Positions 14,274-22,539 of a stretch of 64,000 bases of DNA are shown in pieces (position 1 is the stretch's first letter; each line of letters begins with the position of its first letter). The notes below the pieces were generated by a model. That model was not told the DNA's origin, did not search any database, and saw nothing but the letters and a program-made list of their open reading frames with translations. The stretch covers positions 64,424,001-64,488,000 of the forward strand of contig NC_091124.1 in NCBI RefSeq assembly GCF_040183065.1, written 5' to 3'. Position numbers and translations under genes: made by a program. The DNA is from Periplaneta americana (taxonomy: Eukaryota; Arthropoda; Insecta; Blattodea; Blattidae).

Positions 14274-17200
14274 TTTTATTTTCGCTGGCAGAGTTAAGGC
14301 CATAAGGCCTTCTCTTCCACTCAACCAGCCTTAATCAATACAATACATAAATTTAAATTACAAATATTTTCACTACACTTAAAAGGTTCTCCAGCAATAA
14401 TCTTCACTACACATTTATTTAAATTTAGATAAATCTATAAGGTAAAGTAGTAACTTAATTTATGAGCTAATTTAATTCAATGAATTATAATTAATTTAAT
14501 ATTTGAGATAGCTAGTAAAATGATGAAAATTAATTTAATATAAGCTTACTAGGACTATGTTACAGGGAGAATATATATATTTCTATTTCTATAATGAGAA
14601 TATTAATGTAATTGTCATTAGAGGTTTTGTAAATCTATTTAGAGAAATTAAAGATAATAATAATAAGAATGGACAGATGTTAGTTTCATTATAAGTAACA
14701 AATATTAATCAGCAATTCATCTGTTAAGTAAGAATTTATGTAATTTTGACCTAAATGAAGCTATTGTCCAACAACCCCTTATATCACTCGGAAGCGAGTT
14801 CCAATTTCTAGCAACTGAAACTGTATAGGATGAAGAATATAAAGATGTCTTGTGGTAGGGTATAATGAGTAAATTGTTATAATGAGATCTTGTACTTAGC
14901 TGATGATATGCGGATAAATTTTGAAAACGAGAAGCCAAATATATTGGGGTAGCGGTGCGCAGAATTTGAAACAAGAGAACAAGGGAATGCAGAGCTCGTC
15001 GATCGCTTAGCCTTAGCCAAGACAGAGTTTGGAAAGACGGGGAAACATGATCATACTTACGAATATTACAAATATAACGGACGCACGCATTATGCACACG
15101 TTGTAGCCTGTTGCTCAAATTTGCATTTAGATTATTTAATATAATATCGCAGTAGTCAAAGTGTGGCATCACGAGTGTTTGTACAAGGATTAATTTTAAT
15201 TTATCAGGAAGAAAGTTCTTCAGTCGCTTTAATGAGTGAATAATGGAAAATATTTTTTTGGAAGTGTGATTCACTTGTTCATTCCATTCCAGGTGACAAT
15301 CCATATAAATACCAAGGTTCTTCACGGTCGTACTGTATGGAATAGTAGTATTATTTACAATTATCGGTGGCAAATTTTGTTTGTCACACTTCGATCTTTG
15401 ATGTTCTATTAAGATTGCCTGCGATTTACTTGCATTTAAATTAAGTCCGTGGGTTTTCGACCATATGGATATAGAATTCAAGTCATCATTAACTTTAGTT
15501 ATGGCGTCATTTATGTAGTTAGGTCGAGTATGCAGATAGATTTGTATGTCGTCAGCATAAATATGGTGTCGGCAGGATGTTAGATTAGAAGAAATATCAT
15601 TAATATAAATAGAAAATAGTAAAGGTCCTAGGACAGAGCCTTGTGGTACGCCAGTCTTCGTGGTACGCCAAGTGGAATAACGATTATTAATAGACACGCA
15701 CTGTTGGCGTTCACGAAGATAGGAGTCCATCCACGCTAACGCATTATCAGAAAAATGCAGTACTCTTAATTTTGCAATTAGTAAGTCAACATCTACAGTG
15801 TCGAAGGCTTTGGAGTAGTCTAAAAGTGTTAGTATTGTGATCTGTCCTTTGTCTAAAGCTTCACGTATATCCTCAGTCACTTTAAGCAGTGCAGTCGATG
15901 TGCTGTGTCCCGTTCTGAAGCCTGATTGGTAAGGGTCAAGAATATTGTGAGTATTGAGGTAATCTGTCAGTTGTTTGTGCACAATTCTTTCCAAAGCTTT
16001 TGAGAGAACAGGAAGAATACTAATTGGTCTATAGTCATTAGGTGTTACAGGTAACTTAATTTTAGGAAGGGGACGAACAATAGCCTTTTTCCATATGTCT
16101 GGGTAATGTGAAGTCATTATAGATGCATTGAATATATGGGTTAGTGTCGGAAGAATTATGTCCATAATTTTGTTCAGAAGTTCTATATTTATATTGTCTA
16201 CTCCTTGCGATTTTGACTTGATGCGCTTTAGTGCTGATTTTACGTCAGAAGGTGTTATGTAGGAAAAGAAGAACTTGTCTCGTGCTGGAGGGCTGTGTGT
16301 TTTATTCTAGAAGAGAATGTACAGTAGTGACAAAAAAAACCGGACCGACCATTGTAGCTGATTTCAGAGCCTTGTTCACTCCAGAGCACGATAGACTGGT
16401 AACTAAGACTTTCGTGGTTCGAATCCTGCCTGGAAAGGAAACTTTTTTTTTGTTCCTTATTCAAATTTATTCCCAATACTTTTCGATTGCAGCGATATTT
16501 TACTACTTAATTAACTTATTGTTCCCAGAACATGAATTTTACGAGCAATCGATAAGTATTGGGAATAAATATGAATAAGGAACAAAAAAAAGTTTCCTTC
16601 CCAGGCAGGATTCGAACCACGAAAGTCTTAGTTACCAGTCTATCGTGCTCTGGAGTGAACAAGGCTCTGAAATCAGCTACAAGAGTTGGTCCGGTCTTTT
16701 TTTACCTCTACTGTACATAGTTAATGTGGTATTTCCGCATAAAGAGATAGTAAATGAAGTTCAAATAATATAACTATAATGTCTGTATTTCGGAGAAGAG
16801 TCACTACGACTCAGCACATTCCCAACCCACATCGGCTGACTATACTAAGGTTTGCTGTGTATCCAGGTTTCGAGCAGGCAACCCTACTCCTTCCTGGACC
16901 AGTCACCTTCGTGTGTCATCAGTAGGTCTGTGACATTGGAGCATGTTTACAGTGAAAGGAAGTCAATTCACTACAGGATATACACAGAGTACGCAAGTGT
17001 ATCTGTGTACGGAGACGACACAACCGCCGCGGTACAGTTTATTCGAGTATACCGGTAATACAAACTGTCGTGAAGTGTAGTGCGCTCCGCAGTATGGCTC
17101 AGAAAGAAAGAAACACGTCTTGGAAACTAGAATATTTAGTTTCACAGTGTGGTGCAGATGTATTTTACATTTCAAATAACAATCTGTATTGTAAACTTTG

Positions 17201-20200
17201 CAATGTCAGTATTACGTCTGCTAAAAACAAAGAATATAATGTTCAAAGGCACGTAAGTACAATGAAACATAAACGGCTGGAACAAGGAAATGTGCAGAAG
17301 GACCCTATGTCAAATTCAACATTTTATGAAGACATGTGTAAGGCATTTATACCTGCCGACATACCATTTAATAAACTCGCAAATAAGGCGTTCCGAGAGT
17401 TTTTACATAAATACACTAGAAGAGAAATTCCACATCAGAGTACGTTACGGAAGTACTATATCGAGAAAATTTACGACACATGCATTACTGAGGTCAGAGA
17501 TAAACTAACAAACCAACACATATGGGTATTAATTGATGAGACGACGGATGCTTTGGACGGTATGTAGTCGATATGATTGTTGGGGCTCTGGATACGAAAG
17601 ACTCTGCTGGATCATACCTACTGTCGCGTGATGTGATAAATGCTGTGAACAATTCTACAATATGTGGGGTTTTTCAACATGCAATGCAATTAATATGGTC
17701 ATCAGGTATAGAACATAACAAAGTACTTCTCATTGTTACCGTTGCAGCATCCTATATGTTAAAGGCAGTAACTACGTTGAAAACAACATACAGAAAGATG
17801 GTACACATCACAGTTCACTCTGTCAGGTAGCTAATATTCTGTCCGGTGACAAATACACTGTAGATAATTTAGATGTCGAATTCAATGATGTCAAATATTT
17901 CACATATGCACCTGTCGTTTCGCAGCTTTTCTGCATTCAAATTCATACTAGATAGTAGTAGACACTCATCTCGCTTTTGAAACTTTGAGAAGACATCTGT
18001 AATTACAAAGTAAACACGCAATAGACAATACATCTAAGCCCACATGTGTTGAATGAAATTTTCTAATAGGTGAAATGAAGTTAAATAAAGATATAAAGTA
18101 ATTCAGAGGGATATGTGTAGTCTATTATTCTCTTCTGCAGACTGTACTGTACAAGACGGAGCGGTGCTGCGTACTCTGTGGAGTGAGTTGACTTTCTTTC
18201 ACTGTACACATGCTCCAATGTCACAGGCCTAGCTCATCAGCTAGTGATCGAAGAATGCTATGGAATGGTAATGGAATAGAGATCGAACGGAAAGCTATTG
18301 ACAGCTAATGTAAGAAAATGGGAGAACGCTGAGAAAAAATTGTGTCCTGAACTGTATCAGGGATACACTGACATTTGTAATATCAGTTCGAGAATGAAAT
18401 TACGGTTGTGTTGGTTTGAATGTTTTACTTTTGTTTCGGTTTATAAATGCAGAGTATGGGAGAAGCACAGTAATTGATGAAGGGCATGCAATATTTCAAA
18501 ATGAGTCCCAGCTCACAAGATTTTCGCTATGGCTCACTCATAGCGTATCGTACGTATCTATTATCGCTTTAATATTGCAAACTCGAGATTACAAATCAAA
18601 CGAGTGGTAGCACAGGTTGTAGTTGCTCTCAATGCCGAGATATTACTGAGAAAGGCCACGTAGCATCATTAATTTTTTAACGAAACTTCGGTACCCTCAT
18701 GCCCTTAGCGATAGTAGGTGGGATTATTGGACGTAGTCACACAAGTTACATTGATTCATGGTCTTACTACTAATAGCATTAGAATTCGCCTGTGGCTCAT
18801 AGTGTTACAGTAAGCATTTGAAATTCTACCATTTTTTGTTTCACCACAAATCCCGAGATGTGCCCATACTCGATGTAGTGAAAGAAGTACCGGTATTCTA
18901 CGTCAAAACTCCAACTGTTATCTTGTCCACTACAAATGTCACTATGGATTTTTCAATGAAAATTCCAGGTCTGACCAAGACTCGAACCTGGACTGTCTGC
19001 ATGAAAGTCTGATCACTCAACCACTGCACGGGATAATATAATAATTTACAAAATGATTTCACTATATGTCTTGCTTCTTTCTAGTGTGTGCATACCTGCA
19101 AGACTGAGCAACTAGTGAGCGAAATTGGATGTTCAGGCCCATGGCTACTACATAATGGAACAGAGTATTGTTCAGAATATACGACATTGAAGAACCTAAT
19201 TTCAGGATATCTTTATAGGCAAGTGTTCAATATTTTATACCTACATATATACAGAGTGGAAGGTAAGGTAGTACATTAATTGTAGGATGTGATTCCTTGA
19301 AATATAACGAACAAAAAAGTTTTATATTATATTTTGCTCGTTTTTGCGAGGTTTTTGTACAAATAATACTTTTATACCGACATTTCGATCGCGAATTTTA
19401 CGAATACTGTTTAAAATACGATTTAATTTCTTGTATAACAACGAGGAGAACGTTTATTATGTTCACGTTGCAGCAGTATTTTAATTAGAAAATTCACAGA
19501 TTTCGAATTAATCGGTTTAAGAAACATTGGAAACATTGATTGTCGGGTCACGTACAAAGGTCTAAAAATCTGGCATCGCTGTCCGGACGGCTGACAGTTG
19601 GTCTAGTACTCGCAACTGATCAGCTGTTGTGATGTTTACATTGCATTAGTGTGCAGTTGGACGTACAGCGATACAGTTTAGTTTATTTCAAAACTACGTG
19701 ATGCCAGAGTTCACAAATCGTGAGTACTTAGACATGATCCAGGCCGCGGAAGAAATTCGGAACAGTGAAGAACTACTGGCCAGAGTTCGTCATAATTGGA
19801 CTAGAATATGTGAAAGCTGTACGCACGCTGATGGTGTACATTTTGAACAGTACCTGTAAGATGTGAGTGGAATGTGGTTCACAGAGTTTATTATTCTTTA
19901 TTTCATTATTAACGCCCAGAATTAGTGGTTCGTAAAACAACAAACTGTAATGACAATTACATCTTGTTCACAAAGTTACATCAGTTTTTTTTCATTAATT
20001 GTAACTGAAACTTCAATCCTAAGTGTTTTCACTAATTTGGACACAATTTCCTGATTTTCACGTTATTTCTGGTTATTTCTGTACGTATTTCTTGCTTAAA
20101 TTAAAATTATTACCCCATACCTAGTATTGAATTGTTAATGTATTGCATTGTAAGTTGATAATTCTGCATTCATTGTTGAACTGCGCCCGGACACGAGCTA

Positions 20201-20883
20201 TTTTGTTCATTCGGGTTATTAATTTACATTTTCTGACATTAAATTACACAAACTAAACAAATAACAGTTAGGTCCCTATCCGGAGTTTACGTAGGTCATT
20301 TTTGTGCGAAGATTTATCCCCAGATTAGCTCGCAAAGTACTGTATTGCACCGAAGTTCAGTATATTTGAGTTGTTCAGAGCAGAAGAGTAAGTCAAGAAT
20401 GGGTAATGAGGGTTGAAGTAAACATTCTGTAAAATACAGCGCAAAATAGCAGTTAATATTCACTGTATTTAAACTATTAGTAGTCAGTGGATAGCAAGAA
20501 CGACGTATTAATTGCTACTTTGCGCTGTATTTTACAGAATTTTTACTTTAAACCTCATTATCCAATTTTGACTTACACCACTTTTGCTCTGATCGGCTCA
20601 TTTGGTTGCTGCCGTCCTCCCCTCACCTGCTGCAAGATACACGGTGAAAGGTAGTTGAACTTAACCCACCCCCTTCAAGTCGCTGACTGCATGTGGTATG
20701 GGATGTTACTTATGCGGCGTTGAGGCATCTTGCAATTGCCGTCAGCGCTTTCGAAACACTTGTAACTATCCGTAAGTCCTATAATTTTTTTTATTTGACA
20801 AAACTTACTCTAAATAATGAGTTCTATGTATGGCTCCTGTCAATTAATGTACTATCTTACTTTCAACCCTGTGTGTGTCTATA

Positions 20884-20943
<60 letters not shown>

Positions 20944-21543
20944 CATTATTATTATCATCATCATCATTATCATTGTCATTATCATTATTACATTATAGTG
21001 ATTTTCTTATTTGCTGCTTTTTTGGTTTGCAGGTTCACATGTGAGGATCCTTGCTGTAATTGTATTCGTCCATGCCACTCATTTAAGTTTGTGCCTTATG
21101 TAGTGAAACGGAAAGCAATGCAATCCACAGAGCCAAATCATACTATGAGTCAATTATACTTATACTATACCTCGCGTCGAGTGCAGGTGTCAGAGGAGAA
21201 ACTAGCTTATGACTGGTCACTATTTTTATCAGATCTGGGAGGCTCGCTCGGCTTCTTGTTAGGTCTGTCAGTTCTCGGGATCATTGGAATCATGGAACGG
21301 CTGATTGACCTCTTGTATGGAAGTTTTCAACCTCCAGGACGAAGCAATACTCTTATACTTGAGCACAACAAGAACAATATACTTAAGCAATTAGAGTCTA
21401 ATAGAAATCTAGATGCAAATGAAGAGATGGAATGTGCCTGCTGCAAGCTAACACCAGGAGACAAGAATTTCAACTTACATAGTATTGAAACATTAAGATG
21501 TAAAAATAAACTTACTCCACAACTTCATGAAGTAAAATATTAG
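1216..21543 (+). CDS. DEG/ENaC (pickpocket-like) sodium channel, 3' five exons (join 1216-1363, 6273-6473, 12158-12300, 19085-19218, 21033-21543)
   Basis: Family role: a trimeric amiloride-type cation channel subunit in the plasma membrane. Seen: five exons whose phases agree (148+201+143+134+511 = 1137 nt, 378 aa plus stop). The extracellular domain has spaced cysteines, including CVHTCK and CEDPCCNCIRPC near residues 165-223. A hydrophobic TM2 lies at about 272-301 with LGGSLGFLLGLS, and G-L-S at 286-288 fits the family G-x-S filter. It is followed by a cytoplasmic tail of about 70 aa. Missing: the N-terminal cytoplasmic segment and TM1, which must lie upstream of the window, so the real start is not visible. 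Introns are 1.8-6.8 kb and full of transposons. Which pickpocket paralogue this is cannot be decided here. Confidence 0.85.
3650..3844. repeat. short TIR element (MITE) in intron A
   Basis: The ends are inverted copies: ATCGTTCGCTATTTTTG and TTCTTTCGTTG at the left pair with CAACGAAAGAACC and AAAATGGCGAGCGAT at the right. The element is about 195 bp with no coding capacity. I see no clear target duplication, so the superfamily is not assigned. Confidence 0.65.
3955..4170 (+). pseudogene. decayed mariner/Tc1-type transposase C-terminus
   Basis: Broken frames read T-P-C-D-L-Y-L-W-G-T-L-K-D-R-V-Y and then E-A-I-N-D-M-E-L-Q with SFIRRFS. This is the same C-terminal pattern (SPDL..CDFYLW, then NFIRRCQ) as the better preserved transposase at 7532-8558. 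Frameshifts and stops interrupt it, so it is a dead fragment. Confidence 0.6.
4847..5060 (-). repeat. MITE, family shared with 35571-35808
   Basis: The ends CTGTGTTGTTTGGGTAAAGG and GACAACACAG are imperfect inverted repeats. The internal TGTGTTCATCTGG and AGATAATCATAAAAAT blocks recur, in reverse, in the element at 35571-35808. It is about 214 bp and non-coding. Confidence 0.65.
5215..5735. mobile_element. foldback built from a Tc1-like transposase 3' end
   Basis: The left arm (5215-5420) is the reverse complement of the right arm (5549-5735), leaving a spacer of about 130 bp. The right arm and spacer on the + strand encode a broken Tc1 C-terminus: D-L-N-P-I-G-H-L, stop, D-E-L-D-R, then MLQEEWRRIP and MPDRVAAVIA. 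The left arm is therefore an inverted duplicate of the transposase tail. No catalytic core remains. Confidence 0.7.
5736..6272. other. intron DNA, T-rich, no recognised feature
   Basis: It contains two poly(T) runs at about 5816-5850 and otherwise unique-looking AT-rich sequence up to the acceptor of channel exon B. Confidence 0.5.
6273..6473 (+). CDS. DEG/ENaC channel exon B
   Basis: Acceptor TTTTACTTACAG precedes and donor GTACAC follows. The first two bases complete the split codon from exon A, then 66 codons read VKIESSFQLIWGQCHTFNA through GWYVYVHPEANIWT, leaving one base. The GQCHTF cysteine and the Y-V-Y-V-H-P segment fit the extracellular domain of the family. Confidence 0.8.
6681..7300 (+). 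mobile_element. Harbinger-like non-autonomous element with a MADF exon
   Basis: TIRs of about 43 bp begin AGGTAAGCGTTCACTACATC at both ends with three mismatches. The flanks are TTA at 6678-6680 and TTA at 7301-7303, which fits the 3-bp TWA duplication of PIF/Harbinger elements. Internally, 6934-7020 encodes MADGKLISLVKNYEELYNLR, the start of a MADF domain; Harbinger elements typically pair a DDE transposase with a Myb/MADF-like protein. The transposase gene is absent and the MADF frame runs into a TA microsatellite, so this is an internally deleted derivative. Confidence 0.75.
7532..8558 (+). pseudogene. mariner/Tc1-type transposase, frameshifted
   Basis: It starts at ATG 7532 with MAAQKFTLQQRIYLVECY, a helix-turn-helix N-terminus. 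It then shows, across several frames and stops, PYRVTIMHELQPRDN, VFADEAWFHLHDHVITQNN (first catalytic Asp), the degraded second Asp block near 8240 and SPDLSVCDFY near 8336 (third acidic position). It ends NANFIRRCQECVATEEHHFQ. Order and spacing fit an insect DDE transposase of about 340 aa. At least four frameshifts or stops rule out activity. Confidence 0.75.
8575..8745. repeat. (TTTA)n / (TTCA)n microsatellite
   Basis: About 170 bp of tetranucleotide repeat, mainly TTTA with TTCA interruptions, lying between the transposase remnant and the right TIR. Confidence 0.95.
9037..9839. other. intron DNA, nothing recognised
   Basis: AT-rich, with no long frame having homology that I recognise, and no repeat partner seen. 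Confidence 0.5.
9848..10573. mobile_element. hAT-type non-autonomous element with exact 8-bp TSD
   Basis: The element begins TAGAGATGAACAA and ends with the inverted TTATTTATCTCTA. It is flanked by ATGCACAC at 9840-9847 and again at 10574-10581, a perfect 8-bp duplication typical of hAT. The 726-bp body has no transposase. The TIR start TAGAGATG is shared with the larger hAT-type element at 39866-41348. Confidence 0.85.
10582..11475. other. intron DNA, nothing clear
   Basis: A short imperfect inverted pair (ACATAGATTCGAAG at about 10660 and CATCTATGTTCGAAG at about 10774) suggests another small decayed element. Otherwise unremarkable. Confidence 0.4.
11476..11664. repeat. 189-bp MITE of the P-like family at 54985-56544
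   Basis: The ends read CGCAGTCTAGTATA and, inverted, CACAGTCTAGTATA. GTAATAC occurs at 11469-11475 and 11665-11671, a 7-bp duplication. Both subterminal segments match the two ends of the 1.56-kb element at 54985-56544, so this is an internal-deletion derivative. Confidence 0.8.
12158..12300 (+). CDS. DEG/ENaC channel exon C
   Basis: Acceptor TTCTTTTATAAG precedes and donor GTGAGT follows. Two bases complete the split codon, then 47 codons include IFLEVGEELHVKIVAEEYHL and EHCNDSWDHSYDT. The FLEVGEE..V.I block and the following cysteine match the palm/knuckle region of the family. It ends in phase 0. Confidence 0.75.
12802..13453. repeat. TIR element of about 650 bp with an internal hairpin
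   Basis: The left end TACTGAGTGTTCATTTC followed by AAAGTGTGTCATGAC is inverted at the right end as GTCATGACACACTTT-like sequence, then GAACTGAACACGCAGTA. A perfect 12-bp stem with a 4-nt loop lies at 13266-13293. No coding region or clear TSD is seen, so the superfamily is unassigned. Confidence 0.7.
13890..14052 (+). repeat. dispersed repeat B (copy 1)
   Basis: About 160 bp ending AACAACAATA. It matches 25775-25950 on the same strand and 31170-31310 on the opposite strand in the blocks GCTAGTTGGCGAT, CCCTACCCCATTATC, TAGTTG and GAGGTTCA. Non-coding, and probably a short interspersed element. Confidence 0.7.
14225..16258 (-). mobile_element. 5'-truncated CR1/L2-like non-LTR retrotransposon
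   Basis: On the minus strand the open frame runs from the truncation at about 16258 through 14717, followed by a 3' UTR of about 450 bp. The UTR holds a GGCCTTATGGCCTTAACTC block and an (ATT)n tail at 14230-14272. The same 3' block occurs in the copy at 44200-45290, which supports it as the family's conserved 3' end. The 5' part, with endonuclease and ORF1, is missing. Confidence 0.85.
14717..16165 (-). CDS. reverse transcriptase (partial ORF2 of non-LTR element)
   Basis: 482 aa from the first Met, open further upstream to about 16258, where TPSDVKSALKRIK and SKSQGVDNINIELLNKI precede it. RT motifs: NDYRPISILPVLSK (43-56), LDYSKAFDTVD with the first catalytic Asp at about 116, GVPQGSVLGPLLF (172-184) and YADD at 203-206. 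A thumb and C-terminal region ends WNSLPSDIRGC and SFRSKLHKFLL. No internal stop, so the insertion is fairly recent. The endonuclease domain is missing, so it is not autonomous. Confidence 0.9.
   Translation of the reverse strand: MDIILPTLTHIFNASIMTSHYPDIWKKAIVRPLPKIKLPVTPNDYRPISILPVLSKALERIVHKQLTDYLNTHNILDPYQSGFRTGHSTSTALLKVTEDIREALDKGQITILTLLDYSKAFDTVDVDLLIAKLRVLHFSDNALAWMDSYLRERQQCVSINNRYSTWRTTKTGVPQGSVLGPLLFSIYINDISSNLTSCRHHIYADDIQIYLHTRPNYINDAITKVNDDLNSISIWSKTHGLNLNASKSQAILIEHQRSKCDKQNLPPIIVNNTTIPYSTTVKNLGIYMDCHLEWNEQVNHTSKKIFSIIHSLKRLKNFLPDKLKLILVQTLVMPHFDYCDIILNNLNANLSNRLQRVHNACVRYICNIRKYDHVSPSFQTLSWLRLSDRRALHSLVLLFQILRTATPIYLASRFQNLSAYHQLSTRSHYNNLLIIPYHKTSLYSSSYTVSVARNWNSLPSDIRGCWTIASFRSKLHKFLLNR
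16318..16718. repeat. foldback repeat with tRNA-like B box in each arm
   Basis: The left arm (16318-16478) and right arm (about 16555-16718) are near-perfect inverted copies separated by about 75 bp. Each arm contains GTGGTTCGAATCCTGCC, which resembles a tRNA T-arm/B box, and a short run of T or A. It reads like two head-to-head copies of a tRNA-derived short element. Confidence 0.75.
16923..18232 (+). mobile_element. hAT element with degenerate transposase
   Basis: The ends match as inverted repeats: TAGGTCTGTGACATTGGAGC left and the reverse of CATGCTCCAATGTCACAGGC right, extending about 70 bp with TCACTGTAAAC and AGAGTACGCA blocks. The flanks GTCATCAG (16915-16922) and CTCATCAG (18233-18240) fit an 8-bp TSD with one mismatch. 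It encodes the broken hAT transposase at 17094-17830. Confidence 0.75.
17094..17830 (+). pseudogene. hAT transposase N-terminal half, interrupted
   Basis: It reads MAQKERNTSWKLEYLVSQ, then a zinc-finger-like LYCKLCNVSITSAKNKEYNV and RHVSTMKHKR (a C-x2-C...H...H pattern like BED fingers). It continues to HIWVLIDETTDALDG, which holds the D-E-T-T-D motif seen in hAT transposases. A stop at about 17567 and later frameshifts cut it. A second frame continues IVGALDTKDSAGSYLLS to about 17830. The C-terminal dimerisation region is missing. Confidence 0.75.
18241..18815. other. intron DNA, nothing recognised
   Basis: No reading frame with recognised homology and no repeat partner noticed. Confidence 0.4.
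18820..19040 (-). repeat. tRNA-derived SINE fragment
   Basis: On the minus strand GTGCAGTGGTTGAGTGATC (A-box-like) is followed about 40 bp later by CAGGTTCGAGTCTTGG (B-box-like), then an AT-rich body. It ends only 45 bp before the acceptor of channel exon D. A true tRNA fold is not formed. Confidence 0.55.
19085..19218 (+). CDS. DEG/ENaC channel exon D (GC donor)
   Basis: Acceptor TTCTTTCTAG precedes. 44 codons begin CVHTCKTEQLVSEIGC and end ISGYLY with AG left over. The donor is AG|GCAAGT, a consensus-strength GC donor. The split codon AG+G gives Arg and joins cleanly to FTCEDPCC of exon E. The paired cysteines fit the cysteine-rich thumb region of the family. Confidence 0.75.
19247..19500 (+). 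repeat. diverged copy of the TIR repeat at 48844-49582
   Basis: ATATACAGAGTGGAAGG, GTACATTAATT, GATTCCTTGAAATAT and GAACAAAAAAGTT, then CTCGTTTTTGC, align in order with the left part of the element at 48844. The 3' side is diverged or truncated. Confidence 0.55.
20376..20591. repeat. foldback MITE, about 216 bp
   Basis: Left CAGAGCAGAAGAGTAAGTCA and TTCTGTAAAATACAGCGCAA are matched inversely by TTGCGCTGTATTTTACAGAA and GCTCTG at the right. The arms are about 95 bp with a short spacer. There is no coding and the TSD is not evident. Confidence 0.75.
20884..20995. repeat. (TTA)n microsatellite with imperfect (ATC)n end
   Basis: About 60 bp of pure TTA repeat followed by ATC/ATT variants. It ends 37 bp before the acceptor of channel exon E. 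Tyrosine- or leucine-rich frames across it are artefacts. Confidence 0.95.
21033..21543 (+). CDS. DEG/ENaC channel exon E (TM2 and C-terminus)
   Basis: Acceptor TTTTGGTTTGCAG precedes and stop TAG is at 21541-21543. It encodes FTCEDPCCNCIRPC, then YLYYTSRRVQVSEEKLAYDW, the pre-TM2 and TM2 stretch FLSDLGGSLGFLLGLSVLG, and a tail with a C-A-C-C cluster. The D-x-G-G..G-x-x-L-G-x-S arrangement is the family hallmark. Confidence 0.9.
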
Positions 21544-21684
21544 ATGCTGGTTCTAGTCATGTTGATACTAGACTATAACTGACGGATTTTCAAAATCAGA
21601 CCACCTACAATGTAATGTAACGTGTGTAGGTACGATAAATTTTCTACAGTGAACAAAGATGTAAATGCTGTAAATTAATGAATT

Positions 21685-21690
21685 AATAAA
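21685..21690 (+). promoter_or_regulatory. polyadenylation signal AATAAA of channel gene
   Basis: AATAAA lies 142 bp after the stop codon in an AT-rich 3' UTR. Confidence 0.6.
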
Positions 21691-22539
21691 AAGAACAAAC
21701 GAACTGTTTCTATATTTATCTGTTTTCAGTCCTTAGTTCATTTAGTTATATAGATATGAAGCCTGTGGAGAATAGTAGAGTGCTGGCTGGAAAAGCTGGC
21801 ACTTCTTTACGGAGTAATGGTCAGGTGATGATAGAGTGTTGGTTAAATTGACAGTAGAACACCTAGAGAAAAACTGTCCCAATGCTGTTTTACCCACAAT
21901 AAGTTCTATTTGTGCTTTGTTGCATTTTAACCTAAGTTTCCAGCATAGGAGACAGCAGTTTAGCTAATGGCGAGCCAGAAGAATTTAAGAAGCAAATAAC
22001 TACAATGTCAGTAGAAATGATGGTTATCCACGGACTATAGGGGCTCAAGGGTTTTAGGGGGCGTGGCTAAAATGTGACGTCATAGACTTGGGAGAGGAGA
22101 GAGGATGTGTCTAAAGCGTGACGTCAGAAGTAAAGTAGGTGTGGTCTAGTCCGTGAATGGTTAATGTATGCGTGTTGTGATGTGTAATTTATTAATGAGG
22201 GCGTTGTTTAAATGTTTTTGTTTTTGGGATATGATGGAAAAAAGGAAAATGGGTGGAGTTTATATGTGAATGGTAATTTAATTTAGGTGAATGTGGCGAT
22301 GAATAGTGCAGTAGTGGGATTTTTTCGTTTTGGATTTGATGGAAAAAGTGCGTGAAGCTGATATGTGAATTATAATAATTTAATTTAAATGGGTGTGGGG
22401 ATGAACTGTTTAGTAGTGGAGGGGGATATTGGAAGTAGACATGTTTGTATATGTAATTGTAGTTGTGGGCGTGTTACTGATGACGTAATATTTTTTCAGC
22501 GCAATGTGTAATTGGTTAATGAGGGCGTGATGACATAAT

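Noticed and set aside
20693-21032. Long Ile-, Leu- or Tyr-rich reading frames before channel exon E
   Set aside because: They are translations of a (TTA)n microsatellite. The real exon starts at the acceptor before 21033.
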